Virus record (IMG/VR): IMGVR_UViG_3300030329_006476
Span: 39,800 to 103,799 of that record
Reading direction: 5' to 3' (one strand)
From: a virus
Length of the DNA: 64,000 nucleotides
A model generated the notes under the pieces. It saw only the letters and a program-made list of their open reading frames with translations, was not told where the DNA came from and did no database searches. A program made the position numbers and the translations under genes. Below are positions 21,972 to 29,632 of this stretch, in pieces; positions within the stretch are counted from its first letter, which is position 1, and each line of letters opens with the position of its first letter.

Positions 21972-22422
21972 CAGTCTTGGATAATGGGGGGAAGGGGGTG
22001 GAAATAGGGGAGGCTTCTTCAGAAGGAGGGGGAGGGTCACTATCAAGGGCGTTTTCCTTTAGCATAGCGGAAATGTCCTCCCCCAACTGTTCGAGCAGCT
22101 TAATGTACTGAGAATCCACAAATAAATGATTTTGTGCAATTGCCGCATGATAACCATCGGAATAATTGTACAGGGTATCCCCGTCTGCAAGAACGCTGGA
22201 AGCTTGCGTGCGCCCAGCCTCAAATCCCACTTGATAAGAGGCATCCTTTGTTGCCAACAACTGCTGGCCGAAATCGGCTATTTGGGCATCCTGAATATTG
22301 GATTCGAGCTGATAGGTCTCCAGTAATATCTGAAGCGATTCGCGCTTACTTGACTGGGCTTGAATAATAAATCCGCATAAAATAACGGCAGCAATCCACA
22401 GATATCTTTCATGTACTTTCAT
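21952..22422 (-). CDS. membrane-anchored or exported protein (156 aa)
   Basis: An N-terminal hydrophobic segment (YLWIAAVILCGFIIQA) acts as anchor or signal. A helical middle (SLQILLETYQLESNIQDAQI) and a Pro/Ser-rich C-terminus (DPPPPSEEASPISTPFPPLS) follow. Most of the protein is probably periplasmic. Function unknown. Confidence 0.6.
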   Translation of the reverse strand: MKVHERYLWIAAVILCGFIIQAQSSKRESLQILLETYQLESNIQDAQIADFGQQLLATKDASYQVGFEAGRTQASSVLADGDTLYNYSDGYHAAIAQNHLFVDSQYIKLLEQLGEDISAMLKENALDSDPPPPSEEASPISTPFPPLSKTGEEEKD

Positions 22423-22429
22423 ATATATA

Positions 22430-22600
22430 TTAGTATTGAGGGTTCCAGTAAATGTTTTTAAAAAGAACTAGGCGAACCTGAGGGCCTTCATCTACATCCA
22501 GCCCGATAGGCTCGCCCTCGGGAACAGCTTCCTCGCTGTCTTCATAAAAAAACTCTTCTACATCAGAAGCAAAAACTAGGTCTATCGTATTCATATTCAT
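22430..22600 (-). CDS. hypothetical acidic protein (56 aa)
   Basis: A very acidic N-terminal two-thirds (SDVEEFFYEDSEEAVPEGEP), then VRLVLFKNIYWN. Too short for family recognition. Low-charge-balance acidic phage proteins often mimic DNA or bind basic partners, but nothing specific supports that here. Confidence 0.55.
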   Translation of the reverse strand: MNMNTIDLVFASDVEEFFYEDSEEAVPEGEPIGLDVDEGPQVRLVLFKNIYWNPQY

Positions 22601-22609
22601 TATAAAGGA

Positions 22610-22867
22610 TTATTTAAACATCATAAGTTGGTTTGGGTCATATTCTTCTTCTACATCATTACTTTCTGCAACTCCGCTCGTCTTGGGTATTGGGCGCTTA
22701 GTGCGTAGCCAATTTCGCTGAGCAATCCGAACTACAAACCGCATAAATGCAAACGAGTATATTTTATTAAGGGTCACGCTGGAACCATCTTCTTCAGTGA
22801 TGGTAAAAGCTTTACCCTCCTCATCGTACGAAAACGTGGCGTATTTTAGTTCCTTAGTTATTTTCAT
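22610..22867 (-). CDS. hypothetical protein (85 aa)
   Basis: MKITKELKYATFSYDEEGKA, beta-rich start, then an Arg-rich helix (AFMRFVVRIAQRNWLRTKRP) and an acidic end. It overlaps the helicase gene upstream by 4 nt, so it is co-translated with it. Confidence 0.6.
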   Translation of the reverse strand: MKITKELKYATFSYDEEGKAFTITEEDGSSVTLNKIYSFAFMRFVVRIAQRNWLRTKRPIPKTSGVAESNDVEEEYDPNQLMMFK

Positions 22868-25149
22868 GATGGATGCTTGTTGAAAATGGTGGAATCCGAT
22901 TTTACCTCCCCGCTGATAGGCTCTGATGGATCATTGGGTAGACGTGGACGAGAAATACACACCTGACAGAGGCGCCCCTCAAAGTGAAGATCCCTTAGAT
23001 CTTGTAGGGTTTTAATCTCTAGATTGCTGTCAGCGAATGGACCGCTCTTCATATTATCTAATATCGTCTGCACATACGCGTCATCAGATATCTTTTGGTT
23101 AAAGCGTTTAGATCCAGACAGAACTGTAGCCGCTCGTTCCTCTAACTCTTCAGGAGCAAAGGGATCGCCTTTTCTGACTTTTTCAATAGTACCCTTTATG
23201 AGCGCCTTAATTTCGAAGGCGGTCTTCGTGCGAAAATAGGAATCGAAGGTATTGCGGGCGCGGATTTCTCCCCCATAAGAGGATTCCTCCATTATCGCCT
23301 TAAAGATATCTCTCTCAGTTCCAAAGGGACTTTCTGCAGAACAATACATCTGCCTTCTGCTCGCCGAATAATGCGGAGCCAAACTCTTGATATGAGGTAG
23401 GTTTCTAAGGAAATCATTGATTCCTGAAACCTGAGCATAGTTCTGAATATGCGAACCATCGTTGTCATAACGGGTAGGGCAAACAGGAAGGGCAAGCCAG
23501 TGAAATTCTTGAATTGAATTTTTAGGCTTCTTTTTTATTGCTACAACACCAGTCGCAAGATGGTGAACATGAGATTGGTCAGGATCGTCCGTCTCAAGGA
23601 GATTCAACAACTCATCACCATTACCTATAGACTGCGGATCCATACACAACTTCTCAAAACACTCTAAAGCATAGGCATTACACGTGATGACTATATTCCA
23701 GTTCTTCCGATTGTGCATGCAGAGCCTTCCGGGCAAACCTTGCACCACTGCAGCCACATTCTTATAGGCATCTGTAACCCCTACAACCCTTTCTTTAGTG
23801 CTGGCCCCAAAATTTTTGCCAGCTTTAAAGGAGTCTACCACGAGGATAAGAGTGCGACAGAAAGGGTTTCCCAACGCATGGAGCACCTTGTCCCTAATAT
23901 CTTTGGAAGCAGCAAACAAAAACTCGTCATCTATTTCCTCGAAACCTGTCTTTCCATCGCAAGCAGTAATGACACGAAGCAACCCGTCCTCAATTTCTTG
24001 ACGATATTCTCGTTGGATCACCTTATTGAGATATACGGCCACTTTTTTACCGCTCTTACTTACATTTCTATTAGCCTTCCTCACGGCCATGAAAGAAACA
24101 CCACTGGGAGGAGAGCTTAGAAGATGCTCTACATGACGCCTTACCAAGGGGGTGGACGACCACTGCTTAGAGAACCCCTTTTCTCCTTCAAGTACGCATT
24201 GGCCTCTATGAGCAGGATTCTTCTCGAGAAAGCTAATAGAGGTCTGGTGATCTATCTCGCACTTCAGGCGTAAGTCGCTTATCCCGTTATAGGAACCGCC
24301 ACCCTCTTCATGGACAGAGACCATATTGCCAAAAGCTCCCTTATTTTCATCTAAGGTTGCAAGAATAGCCTGAACAGGGGTAGCCGACACGAAAACAAAA
24401 GATGGCTTATCTAGATCTCTACGCGCTAGCGAAATAACCTTATCTGCAACCGAATCGGTACGAGTGCCATAATGGCATTCATCAAAAAAGAATCCTTTTA
24501 TGTTGGGGTACTTGGCGAGGAGCGCAGACCAATATTTTTCAAGTTTATAAAGGGAGAGGCAGAGAACGTTATCAATACCATGCCGCTTGAAAGTTTCTCG
24601 ATTATCTTCTAGAAACTCCTTATCCCTCACAAAAGGACAGTAAATAAAAAAATCGGGGGCCATCATCTCAGCCAGAGCAACTAGAGTACCTGTCTTTCCC
24701 CACATCATAGGCGCTTGAAAACCTACAGGCCTTCCCGTGCGCACATTCGTAAATATTTGCTTTGCCCTCCGAACCATTTGGTGACTCAAGAAATGGGGGT
24801 TTGAGGGAGATAGTGTCACCTTCTTTAGTAACCTTTTTCGAGCCTTAGGAGCGACAGCCTCTAGGATAAGCTTGGTTTTACTAAGATCGGCAAGACTAGT
24901 CTCATCTGAAGCGACGGCCTCGTCAGCATCAGATAGCGCTTCTTCTAGATCCACAAGTTTACTCTCTCTCGGGCCCTCCAAATCTACAAACTCATCACTG
25001 GCAAGGTAGTTTCTAAGTTTCTCTAGATGATGGGGGCCCATGGTCTTCACACCGAAGGCCTCCTTGCAAATATTCTCCAACGAAAGATTGGGAAGGGTCT
25101 TATACGCTTCTCTCACCTTGTGTTTTTCAAGTTCCGTAAGTTCGATCAT
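22864..25149 (-). CDS. SF2 helicase-like ATPase (761 aa)
   Basis: After about 130 residues of acidic N-terminus comes an SF2 core: MMWGKTGTLVALAEM (motif I, a non-standard Walker A), FFFDECHYG (DExH motif II), FVFVSATPVQA (motif III), and VVQGLPGRLCMHNRKNW (motif VI, where QxxGRxxR becomes QGLPGRLCMH). The long C-terminal region has no recognised domain. It likely remodels nucleic acid using ATP. It is a single gene under its own promoter, with a small partner gene downstream. Confidence 0.75.
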   Translation of the reverse strand: MIELTELEKHKVREAYKTLPNLSLENICKEAFGVKTMGPHHLEKLRNYLASDEFVDLEGPRESKLVDLEEALSDADEAVASDETSLADLSKTKLILEAVAPKARKRLLKKVTLSPSNPHFLSHQMVRRAKQIFTNVRTGRPVGFQAPMMWGKTGTLVALAEMMAPDFFIYCPFVRDKEFLEDNRETFKRHGIDNVLCLSLYKLEKYWSALLAKYPNIKGFFFDECHYGTRTDSVADKVISLARRDLDKPSFVFVSATPVQAILATLDENKGAFGNMVSVHEEGGGSYNGISDLRLKCEIDHQTSISFLEKNPAHRGQCVLEGEKGFSKQWSSTPLVRRHVEHLLSSPPSGVSFMAVRKANRNVSKSGKKVAVYLNKVIQREYRQEIEDGLLRVITACDGKTGFEEIDDEFLFAASKDIRDKVLHALGNPFCRTLILVVDSFKAGKNFGASTKERVVGVTDAYKNVAAVVQGLPGRLCMHNRKNWNIVITCNAYALECFEKLCMDPQSIGNGDELLNLLETDDPDQSHVHHLATGVVAIKKKPKNSIQEFHWLALPVCPTRYDNDGSHIQNYAQVSGINDFLRNLPHIKSLAPHYSASRRQMYCSAESPFGTERDIFKAIMEESSYGGEIRARNTFDSYFRTKTAFEIKALIKGTIEKVRKGDPFAPEELEERAATVLSGSKRFNQKISDDAYVQTILDNMKSGPFADSNLEIKTLQDLRDLHFEGRLCQVCISRPRLPNDPSEPISGEVKSDSTIFNKHPS

Positions 25150-25159
25150 TCTGTTTTAT

Positions 25160-25188
25160 ACAATACTATAATTTGAATTATTTGTCAA
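25160..25188 (-). promoter_or_regulatory. sigma70-like promoter of the SF2 helicase
   Basis: TTGACA (25188-25183), 17-bp spacer, TATTGT (25165-25160), 10 nt to the ATG at 25149. The -35 lies within the last codons of the upstream gene (Leu-Asp-Lys-stop). Confidence 0.75.
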
Positions 25189-25384
25189 GGTTTTTTTTCT
25201 TTAATGATTGCAGTCTTATATAGTTCTCAGCTTTCTCGAAAGCTTCGGGGTGGTATTTGCGGCACCAGTCCAGAACCCATTGCTTTACATAGATTCTATG
25301 CAAATCCTCTTCAGAAACATCAATAGAATAATGCCAGTGGGAATCGGGGCATTCCTCTCCGTCTTTGTCGCAATTGATCTTCAT
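25178..25384 (-). CDS. hypothetical protein (68 aa)
   Basis: MKINCDKDGEECPDSHWHYS (Cys/His-rich), then a helical half ending KKKNLDK. The last codons form the next promoter's -35. A Cys/His set could bind metal. No family recognised. Confidence 0.6.
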   Translation of the reverse strand: MKINCDKDGEECPDSHWHYSIDVSEEDLHRIYVKQWVLDWCRKYHPEAFEKAENYIRLQSLKKKNLDK

Positions 25385-25394
25385 TGCTCACTCC

Positions 25395-25508
25395 CTACCA
25401 GTTACAGACGATTAATATCAAAAGCATAAAGCTATAAGCACTAAAAAAGAATATCAACAATGCCTTTGTGGGGTCAAACCCTTTTGGGCGAGAGTCAGGA
25501 GCGGGCAC
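25395..25508 (-). CDS. small membrane protein (37 aa), GTG start
   Basis: A GTG start with a purine-rich GGGGGAGGG a few bases upstream. Polar N-terminus (PAPDSRPKGFDPTK), then a hydrophobic helix (ALLIFFSAYSFMLLILIVC). It fills the gap between two genes. Supported only by composition and the Shine-Dalgarno-like run. Confidence 0.45.
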   Translation of the reverse strand: MPAPDSRPKGFDPTKALLIFFFSAYSFMLLILIVCNW

Positions 25509-25576
25509 AGTTCGTCCCTCCCCCAATTAAAAAACCCCACAATTTAACCCTAGACATCCTCTAACAAAACCAAACT

Positions 25577-25605
25577 ATAATAACCAGAAAGGGGTTATTT
25601 GTCAA
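25577..25605 (-). promoter_or_regulatory. sigma70-like promoter
   Basis: TTGACA (25605-25600), 17-bp spacer, TATTAT (25582-25577). It overlaps the 3' end of the lipoprotein gene. The first good start, GTG at 25508, is about 69 nt downstream. Confidence 0.65.
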
Positions 25606-25831
25606 GGTTTTTCTTCTTTTGTTCGCGAACTTGACGAGTCCGTTCGCGCATGTATTCCATAAAGAAAAAATTATAAGCGTCTAAATCTTCGTTTTCGACA
25701 GCCACCTTGATTTCGTGCCTATAAACTTCGGCCCAATTTCGCTTGGATTCGTCAAAGAGAGTGTCAGAGGGATTGGGAGAAGGGGAAATATTGCAGCCCC
25801 CTAATAATAAAATAAACCAAAGGTTGCGCAC
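25595..25831 (-). CDS. putative lipoprotein (78 aa)
   Basis: MRNLWFILLLGGCNISPSPN has a short signal and a lipobox LGGC (Cys13). The mature part is helical and charged (RERTRQVREQKKKNLDK at the end). The final codons double as the next promoter's -35. Function unknown. Confidence 0.65.
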   Translation of the reverse strand: MRNLWFILLLGGCNISPSPNPSDTLFDESKRNWAEVYRHEIKVAVENEDLDAYNFFFMEYMRERTRQVREQKKKNLDK

Positions 25832-25870
25832 ATAATAAATTACACTTCCTTTTGGGTTTTCCCGATTATC

Positions 25871-26095
25871 CTACCAATCTGCGGGAGGTTTGGAGGGTGA
25901 AAACCATGCAATGCACCGTCGAGTTTTTGCATCTCCCTGCACCTGATTGCACTCATATCCTGCTTGAGAGAGGCGCGCTTGTAAGGCATTAAAATATTCA
26001 GCCTGAAGCGCACACTTTATTTCATAGCCCCCCGTAGGCAACTTGAAAACCGCAATTCTATCAGAGAACTCTTCGCAAATGGCGCGAGGCGACAT
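25871..26095 (-). CDS. hypothetical protein (74 aa)
   Basis: The start MSPRAICEEFSDRIAV at 26095 overlaps the upstream stop (TAATG) and is preferred over the TTG at 26110. A strand-helix-strand pattern (GGYEIKCALQAEYFNALQAR) and a Pro-rich end. No family recognised. Confidence 0.55.
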   Translation of the reverse strand: MSPRAICEEFSDRIAVFKLPTGGYEIKCALQAEYFNALQARLSQAGYECNQVQGDAKTRRCIAWFSPSKPPADW

Positions 26096-26235
26096 TATTT
26101 GCAAGCGCAATCTGTGCAGTTTTTGTCACAAGTTTCGCATCGACAAATTTTATCCCCATTGCATTTATGCGTAGGAGGAGTATGGATGCAACCACTAAAG
26201 ACAAAAAACAAACAAACTATAAGTATTTTATTCAT
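26095..26235 (-). CDS. Cys-rich small lipoprotein (46 aa)
   Basis: The signal MNKILIVCLFFVFSGC has lipobox FSGC (Cys16). The mature 30 residues hold eight further Cys (KCNGDKICRCETCDKNCTDC, then ACK), a metallothionein- or knottin-like density. It heads a unit; its promoter ends 8 nt before the ATG. A metal-binding or disulfide-rich surface peptide is plausible. Confidence 0.65.
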   Translation of the reverse strand: MNKILIVCLFFVFSGCIHTPPTHKCNGDKICRCETCDKNCTDCACK

Positions 26236-26243
26236 TGTAGATA

Positions 26244-26272
26244 ATAATAGCAGAAAAAGGATTAATAGTCAA
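26244..26272 (-). promoter_or_regulatory. sigma70-like promoter
   Basis: TTGACT (26272-26267), 17-bp spacer, TATTAT (26249-26244), 8 nt to the ATG at 26235. Confidence 0.7.
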
Positions 26273-26711
26273 GAGATTTTTGTGAAACAGGAGGGAGGGA
26301 GTCCCGCTGTGCCTTGATTTGCGCAGAGGTAAAACCATACCATGTAAGTTCCCAGAGGATATGCGCAACGGCAACCAGTGGCGACATAGAGTCTTCAAAG
26401 GTTACGGGAAGATCGATAACTTCCTCCCATAAAACGAGATCAAGTCCATAAATTTTACCACTAGAAGGAGTACGCAAAGAAACGTCAACATAAGACTCGG
26501 GGTCTCGGGCAGAAGATGAAACGGTAGAAACATCCAATTCCCAATCCTTGGAAGAGCGCCCCTCAAGATAAATTAATTCTCCGATTGCCTTACGATAGGA
26601 AACGCATAAATCCACAAGAGAATCATCTGACCTGTCAATATAGTAATGGCGGTGAAGCTCATTAAAAAGAGAGGCGAAGCTAGAGGTTCGGAGGAGGTCG
26701 CGCAAAGTCAT
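26262..26711 (-). CDS. hypothetical protein, DUF6557-like (149 aa)
   Basis: MTLRDLLRTSSFASLFNELH, then a segment VAVAHILWELTWYGFTSAQI near the end resembles the DUF6557 layout (short DLL start, Y...Y core, C-terminal LWE.T.YGF helix). Identification is from memory of the pattern. Function unknown. Confidence 0.55.
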   Translation of the reverse strand: MTLRDLLRTSSFASLFNELHRHYYIDRSDDSLVDLCVSYRKAIGELIYLEGRSSKDWELDVSTVSSSARDPESYVDVSLRTPSSGKIYGLDLVLWEEVIDLPVTFEDSMSPLVAVAHILWELTWYGFTSAQIKAQRDSLPPVSQKSLDY

Positions 26712-26941
26712 TGAAAAATAATAGGATCAAAAATGGTTGAGGGCGGCGTAACAGGCGAAAACTGATCATTCATTAGTTTTATGTACCGTCGCTGAGCGTC
26801 AATTACCTCTTGTTGTTTTATAATGGCGTCATGCTGCTGCGCACACAAGCTTTTTAACTGGTGAATGTCCTCCGACATGGCCCAAAATGCCCAAATTATA
26901 TAGGCAAAGGCGAAGATGCCGCAGAAATCAATAAGCTTCAC
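26708..26941 (-). CDS. membrane-anchored coiled-coil protein (77 aa)
   Basis: The N-terminal helix (FCGIFAFAYIIWAFWAMS) anchors a coiled coil (LCAQQHDAIIKQQEVIDAQR), followed by a Pro-rich end. The layout resembles small phage Rz-type or cell-envelope proteins, without a specific match. ATGA junction downstream. Confidence 0.55.
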   Translation of the reverse strand: MKLIDFCGIFAFAYIIWAFWAMSEDIHQLKSLCAQQHDAIIKQQEVIDAQRRYIKLMNDQFSPVTPPSTIFDPIIFQ

Positions 26942-26955
26942 TTATATAGTTACAC

Positions 26956-27135
26956 TTATTTCTTGTCGTATTTGGGGAGATAAGTAGATAAGCCGCACAA
27001 CATGGCCATAGCTAGCGAGAAAAAACAATGAAGAGGGAGGCGGGCTTTAAGAAAAAAAATCGCACACCCTAAATTTAAGAGACACATTATCAACACCCCT
27101 CTGCCGGCGGCATTTAAGTAGCGCCACGGCTTCAT
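26956..27135 (-). CDS. small two-pass membrane protein (59 aa)
   Basis: The start at 27135 (MKPWRYLNAAGRGVLIM) avoids a long overlap with the sigma-like gene. Two hydrophobic helices (VLIMCLLNLGCAIFFL and CFFSLAMAMLCGLSTYL) and a basic tail. Function unknown. Confidence 0.5.
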   Translation of the reverse strand: MKPWRYLNAAGRGVLIMCLLNLGCAIFFLKARLPLHCFFSLAMAMLCGLSTYLPKYDKK

Positions 27136-27145
27136 TGAGGGGCGC

Positions 27146-28387
27146 CTACGTACCCTCGGGCTGAGACATGTCAGCGCGAGCCTCCATGACTGCATCCACT
27201 ATCGGGAAAGGGGGATTCTTGGTTTTGGGGCGAAGCCCTATGCGAGACAACCATGCCAGCTTCGCTCGAACCTGAAAAACAGTCATCTCCAAATGCGGAG
27301 CCATATCCACCGCCGAAATGCCTGCTGAAGCCCACTCCAGAATCTGCAGGTCCTTAGCGGAAGGCTTCTTGGGGCGACGACCTAAAGCAGGAAGCCGCGA
27401 AATTAAACCATGCGAAATCAACTTTAAACAATAACCTCTAAGCTCATACAGGGGGATCTGTAGAACCGCAGAAATCCAGCGCATGGTATGCTTTTTTTTC
27501 ACAAGAGCGACTATTTGGTCGAGGTGGGGTATGTTTGGCTTTAGACAGTACTCATCGCCCCGCTTCCATGCATATTTAAGGATCTGATTGGGCGTAAATT
27601 GGCCCTTTTTAAATATTTCGGCCACCTCTCTAAAAGTATATACGCAATAATTGGCGCGAAGAAATTCATGTAGCTCTTGTTGATCCTGAGGGGTCATGCG
27701 AGGAAAAGGGCGCGGGGAATTAAAAAAATTAGAAGCAGCTGTAGACCCAGCATCAACAGAACTGCTAAACGAGTCATCTAGATAAGAAAACTTCACATTG
27801 GAACGCAGCTTTTTAGCTAAGCGCTGAAGCTGAATAGAGACTCCTTGGTGGGTCATATCGAGCTTTTCAGCTATCTCATAGGTATTTTTACCCCCTTCCA
27901 TCAAGCTTAGGATCAAGCGCTCGTTTTCCGTTAACAGCTCGGAATACTCCCGCAAAAACTTAAGAAAGTATTTGGCTCCATTCGGGCGACCCAGCTCTTC
28001 TAAATTAGGATCAATCTCACCAAGCGTTTCTACAACCAAATCAAAGGTACTTTTGGGCCCATCTTCAGTATAGTAAACTGTGTTGTCTCGATGAGCCGCT
28101 TCTTTATTCAGCTTATAATTCGAAGCAGTCCACATGACCCAATTTAAGGCAAAGCGACAAGCCATGCGGCAAAAATTATCCCAAGTAAAATCGTCGGACA
28201 GCTTAACTAAAATCTTTTCGCGGTCAGATATGAGGCGAAAATTAACCTCCCCTAAAATTTCGTCTAGGGTAAGGGGGTGAGTGTTCCGCCGTCGAGCCGC
28301 TATTATATTTCTCAAATCGCCTTGGTAGCGTTCAAGATAGGCGTCGAAAGTAGCAGATTGGTCAGTTGTAGGTGGGATATTCTTCAT
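27146..28387 (-). CDS. sigma70-family factor with C-terminal HTH extension
   Basis: 413 aa from ATG 28387 (an ATG at 28405 is in frame). A region-2-like part holds LTLDEILGEVNFRLI and FCRMACRFALNWVMW. A region-4-like HTH follows (LLTENERLILSLMEGGKNTY, then EIAEKLDMTHQGVSIQL). Unlike normal small sigmas, about 210 residues follow, with more HTH-like segments (HTMRWISAVLQIPLYELRGY; AGISAVDMAPHLEMTVFQVR). It is paired with a Fis-type regulator gene immediately upstream (26-nt overlap) and probably sets a phage promoter class. Confidence 0.75.
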   Translation of the reverse strand: MKNIPPTTDQSATFDAYLERYQGDLRNIIAARRRNTHPLTLDEILGEVNFRLISDREKILVKLSDDFTWDNFCRMACRFALNWVMWTASNYKLNKEAAHRDNTVYYTEDGPKSTFDLVVETLGEIDPNLEELGRPNGAKYFLKFLREYSELLTENERLILSLMEGGKNTYEIAEKLDMTHQGVSIQLQRLAKKLRSNVKFSYLDDSFSSSVDAGSTAASNFFNSPRPFPRMTPQDQQELHEFLRANYCVYTFREVAEIFKKGQFTPNQILKYAWKRGDEYCLKPNIPHLDQIVALVKKKHTMRWISAVLQIPLYELRGYCLKLISHGLISRLPALGRRPKKPSAKDLQILEWASAGISAVDMAPHLEMTVFQVRAKLAWLSRIGLRPKTKNPPFPIVDAVMEARADMSQPEGT

Positions 28388-29384
28388 GCCAATTAATTTT
28401 TTCATTCAAGGCATTCATATATCTATAAAGAGAGGAAGAGCTGATGCCTAAATGGGCGGCAGCCTTTGTACGACAATTCTTATGGAGACGCAGCGCCTCT
28501 ATTATTTTGGGACAAAAAGAACGGATTTTCTCCTCCCGACGCAATGCATCATTAACGCGCCGAGTCGCGCGCCTCTTTTGATTGGCTTCTTCAGAAAAAG
28601 CGTTCTTAAAAAAAACCTCCCCCTTGCGGCGCCTTGTTTCCAGCCCTTTGCGAGCCCGCCGACTGGATTCCGCAAAACTACGCGGCAAGGGGGGAATGGG
28701 ACTTGGAGCCGCATAATCATTCTCCCAATCTACTTCGGGGAAACGCTTGAAAAGAAAATATATCTTATTCCGTGACACTCCTAGCTCTTTAGCCGCTTTA
28801 GAGCGATTATTTTTATGTTTAGACAAAGCTCTAATGAGTCGATCTTTTTCCATGGATCGCTCCTCCGGATCCCATTCTACCCATTTGCCTCGATAAACCT
28901 TTTTCGCACGCTCTTCTTCGGGTAGGGAGACGCCTTTACGATGCTTAACGCACCAATTTTTATCTCCGGCCTGAAAGCCAACCTTTTTTAAAGCGGCGCA
29001 GGCTCTCGGGCTAAGTTTCTTCTCCTTAAACCCTTCCCATGGAGCCTTAAAGAGTATGTTATGGGGGTTAGGAAAGGAAGCATTGCGAATATCCTCCCAA
29101 TCTTTTAAGGTTAAAACCCTAAAGCCCTTGCGTTCGGTTCGAAAATTTTTATGAATCCAAAAACAATAAGCAGAAAACTTAAGCTTCGAAGAGGGGGAGT
29201 CTTCCTTTACCTTTGCCAGTAAAATTCTTTTAGCGCCGGCATAGGACTTGGACTTGATGATAACGCTGTAAGGATGCTTGACGCCAAGCTTATCTATTTC
29301 AATATAGCTGATGCTCCAGTACTGATGAACTGCAAATTTATGGCAACGGGCTTGGGCTTGGCTCAGTTTATTCTTTTTTCTCAT
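28362..29384 (-). CDS. regulator with two Fis-type HTH motifs (340 aa)
   Basis: The N-terminal 120 residues show a DpnD-like strand-helix (YSVIIKSKSYAGAKRILLAK), then LTLKDWEDIRNASFPN and LKKVGFQAGDKNW. Two Fis/HTH_8-type motifs follow: HKNNRSKAAKELGVSRNKIY (about 195) and HKNCRTKAAAHLGISSSSLY (about 305), each followed by a [VI][DN]WE.[ED]Y block. It is a paralogue of the 359-aa protein at 31605. Both are followed directly by a sigma-factor gene. Role inferred: DNA binding that partners the sigma factor. Confidence 0.7.
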   Translation of the reverse strand: MRKKNKLSQAQARCHKFAVHQYWSISYIEIDKLGVKHPYSVIIKSKSYAGAKRILLAKVKEDSPSSKLKFSAYCFWIHKNFRTERKGFRVLTLKDWEDIRNASFPNPHNILFKAPWEGFKEKKLSPRACAALKKVGFQAGDKNWCVKHRKGVSLPEEERAKKVYRGKWVEWDPEERSMEKDRLIRALSKHKNNRSKAAKELGVSRNKIYFLFKRFPEVDWENDYAAPSPIPPLPRSFAESSRRARKGLETRRRKGEVFFKNAFSEEANQKRRATRRVNDALRREEKIRSFCPKIIEALRLHKNCRTKAAAHLGISSSSLYRYMNALNEKINWHEEYPTYN

Positions 29385-29632
29385 TAGTCTATGATTATGC
29401 GGTTAGTATCTTCTTCCAATTCTAAATTATCCCAATAGGTATGATCATATTCACTATATTTAATATCGTCGAAAAGAATTAATTTAGTAGAATTTCGGCC
29501 GCTAGAATGGGAAACTTCATATCCTACAGCATTTCCGTCAGGAACTCTTCCGCGTCCGTTTTTATATTCAAAGCATTCATCGTAGTCATGTTCCGAATAA
29601 ACTATTTGGGTTGATTTAATGCGCGTGTTCAT
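29384..29632 (-). CDS. hypothetical protein between TnpB-like and Fis-type genes (82 aa)
   Basis: Tyr/Asp/Glu-rich acidic product (QIVYSEHDYDECFEYKNGRG, then DIKYSEYDHTYWDNLELEED). ATGA-coupled to the TnpB-like gene and overlapping the next start by 1 nt, so all three are translated together. Its acidity would suit a protein partner or inhibitor, which is not shown. Confidence 0.6.
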   Translation of the reverse strand: MNTRIKSTQIVYSEHDYDECFEYKNGRGRVPDGNAVGYEVSHSSGRNSTKLILFDDIKYSEYDHTYWDNLELEEDTNRIIID

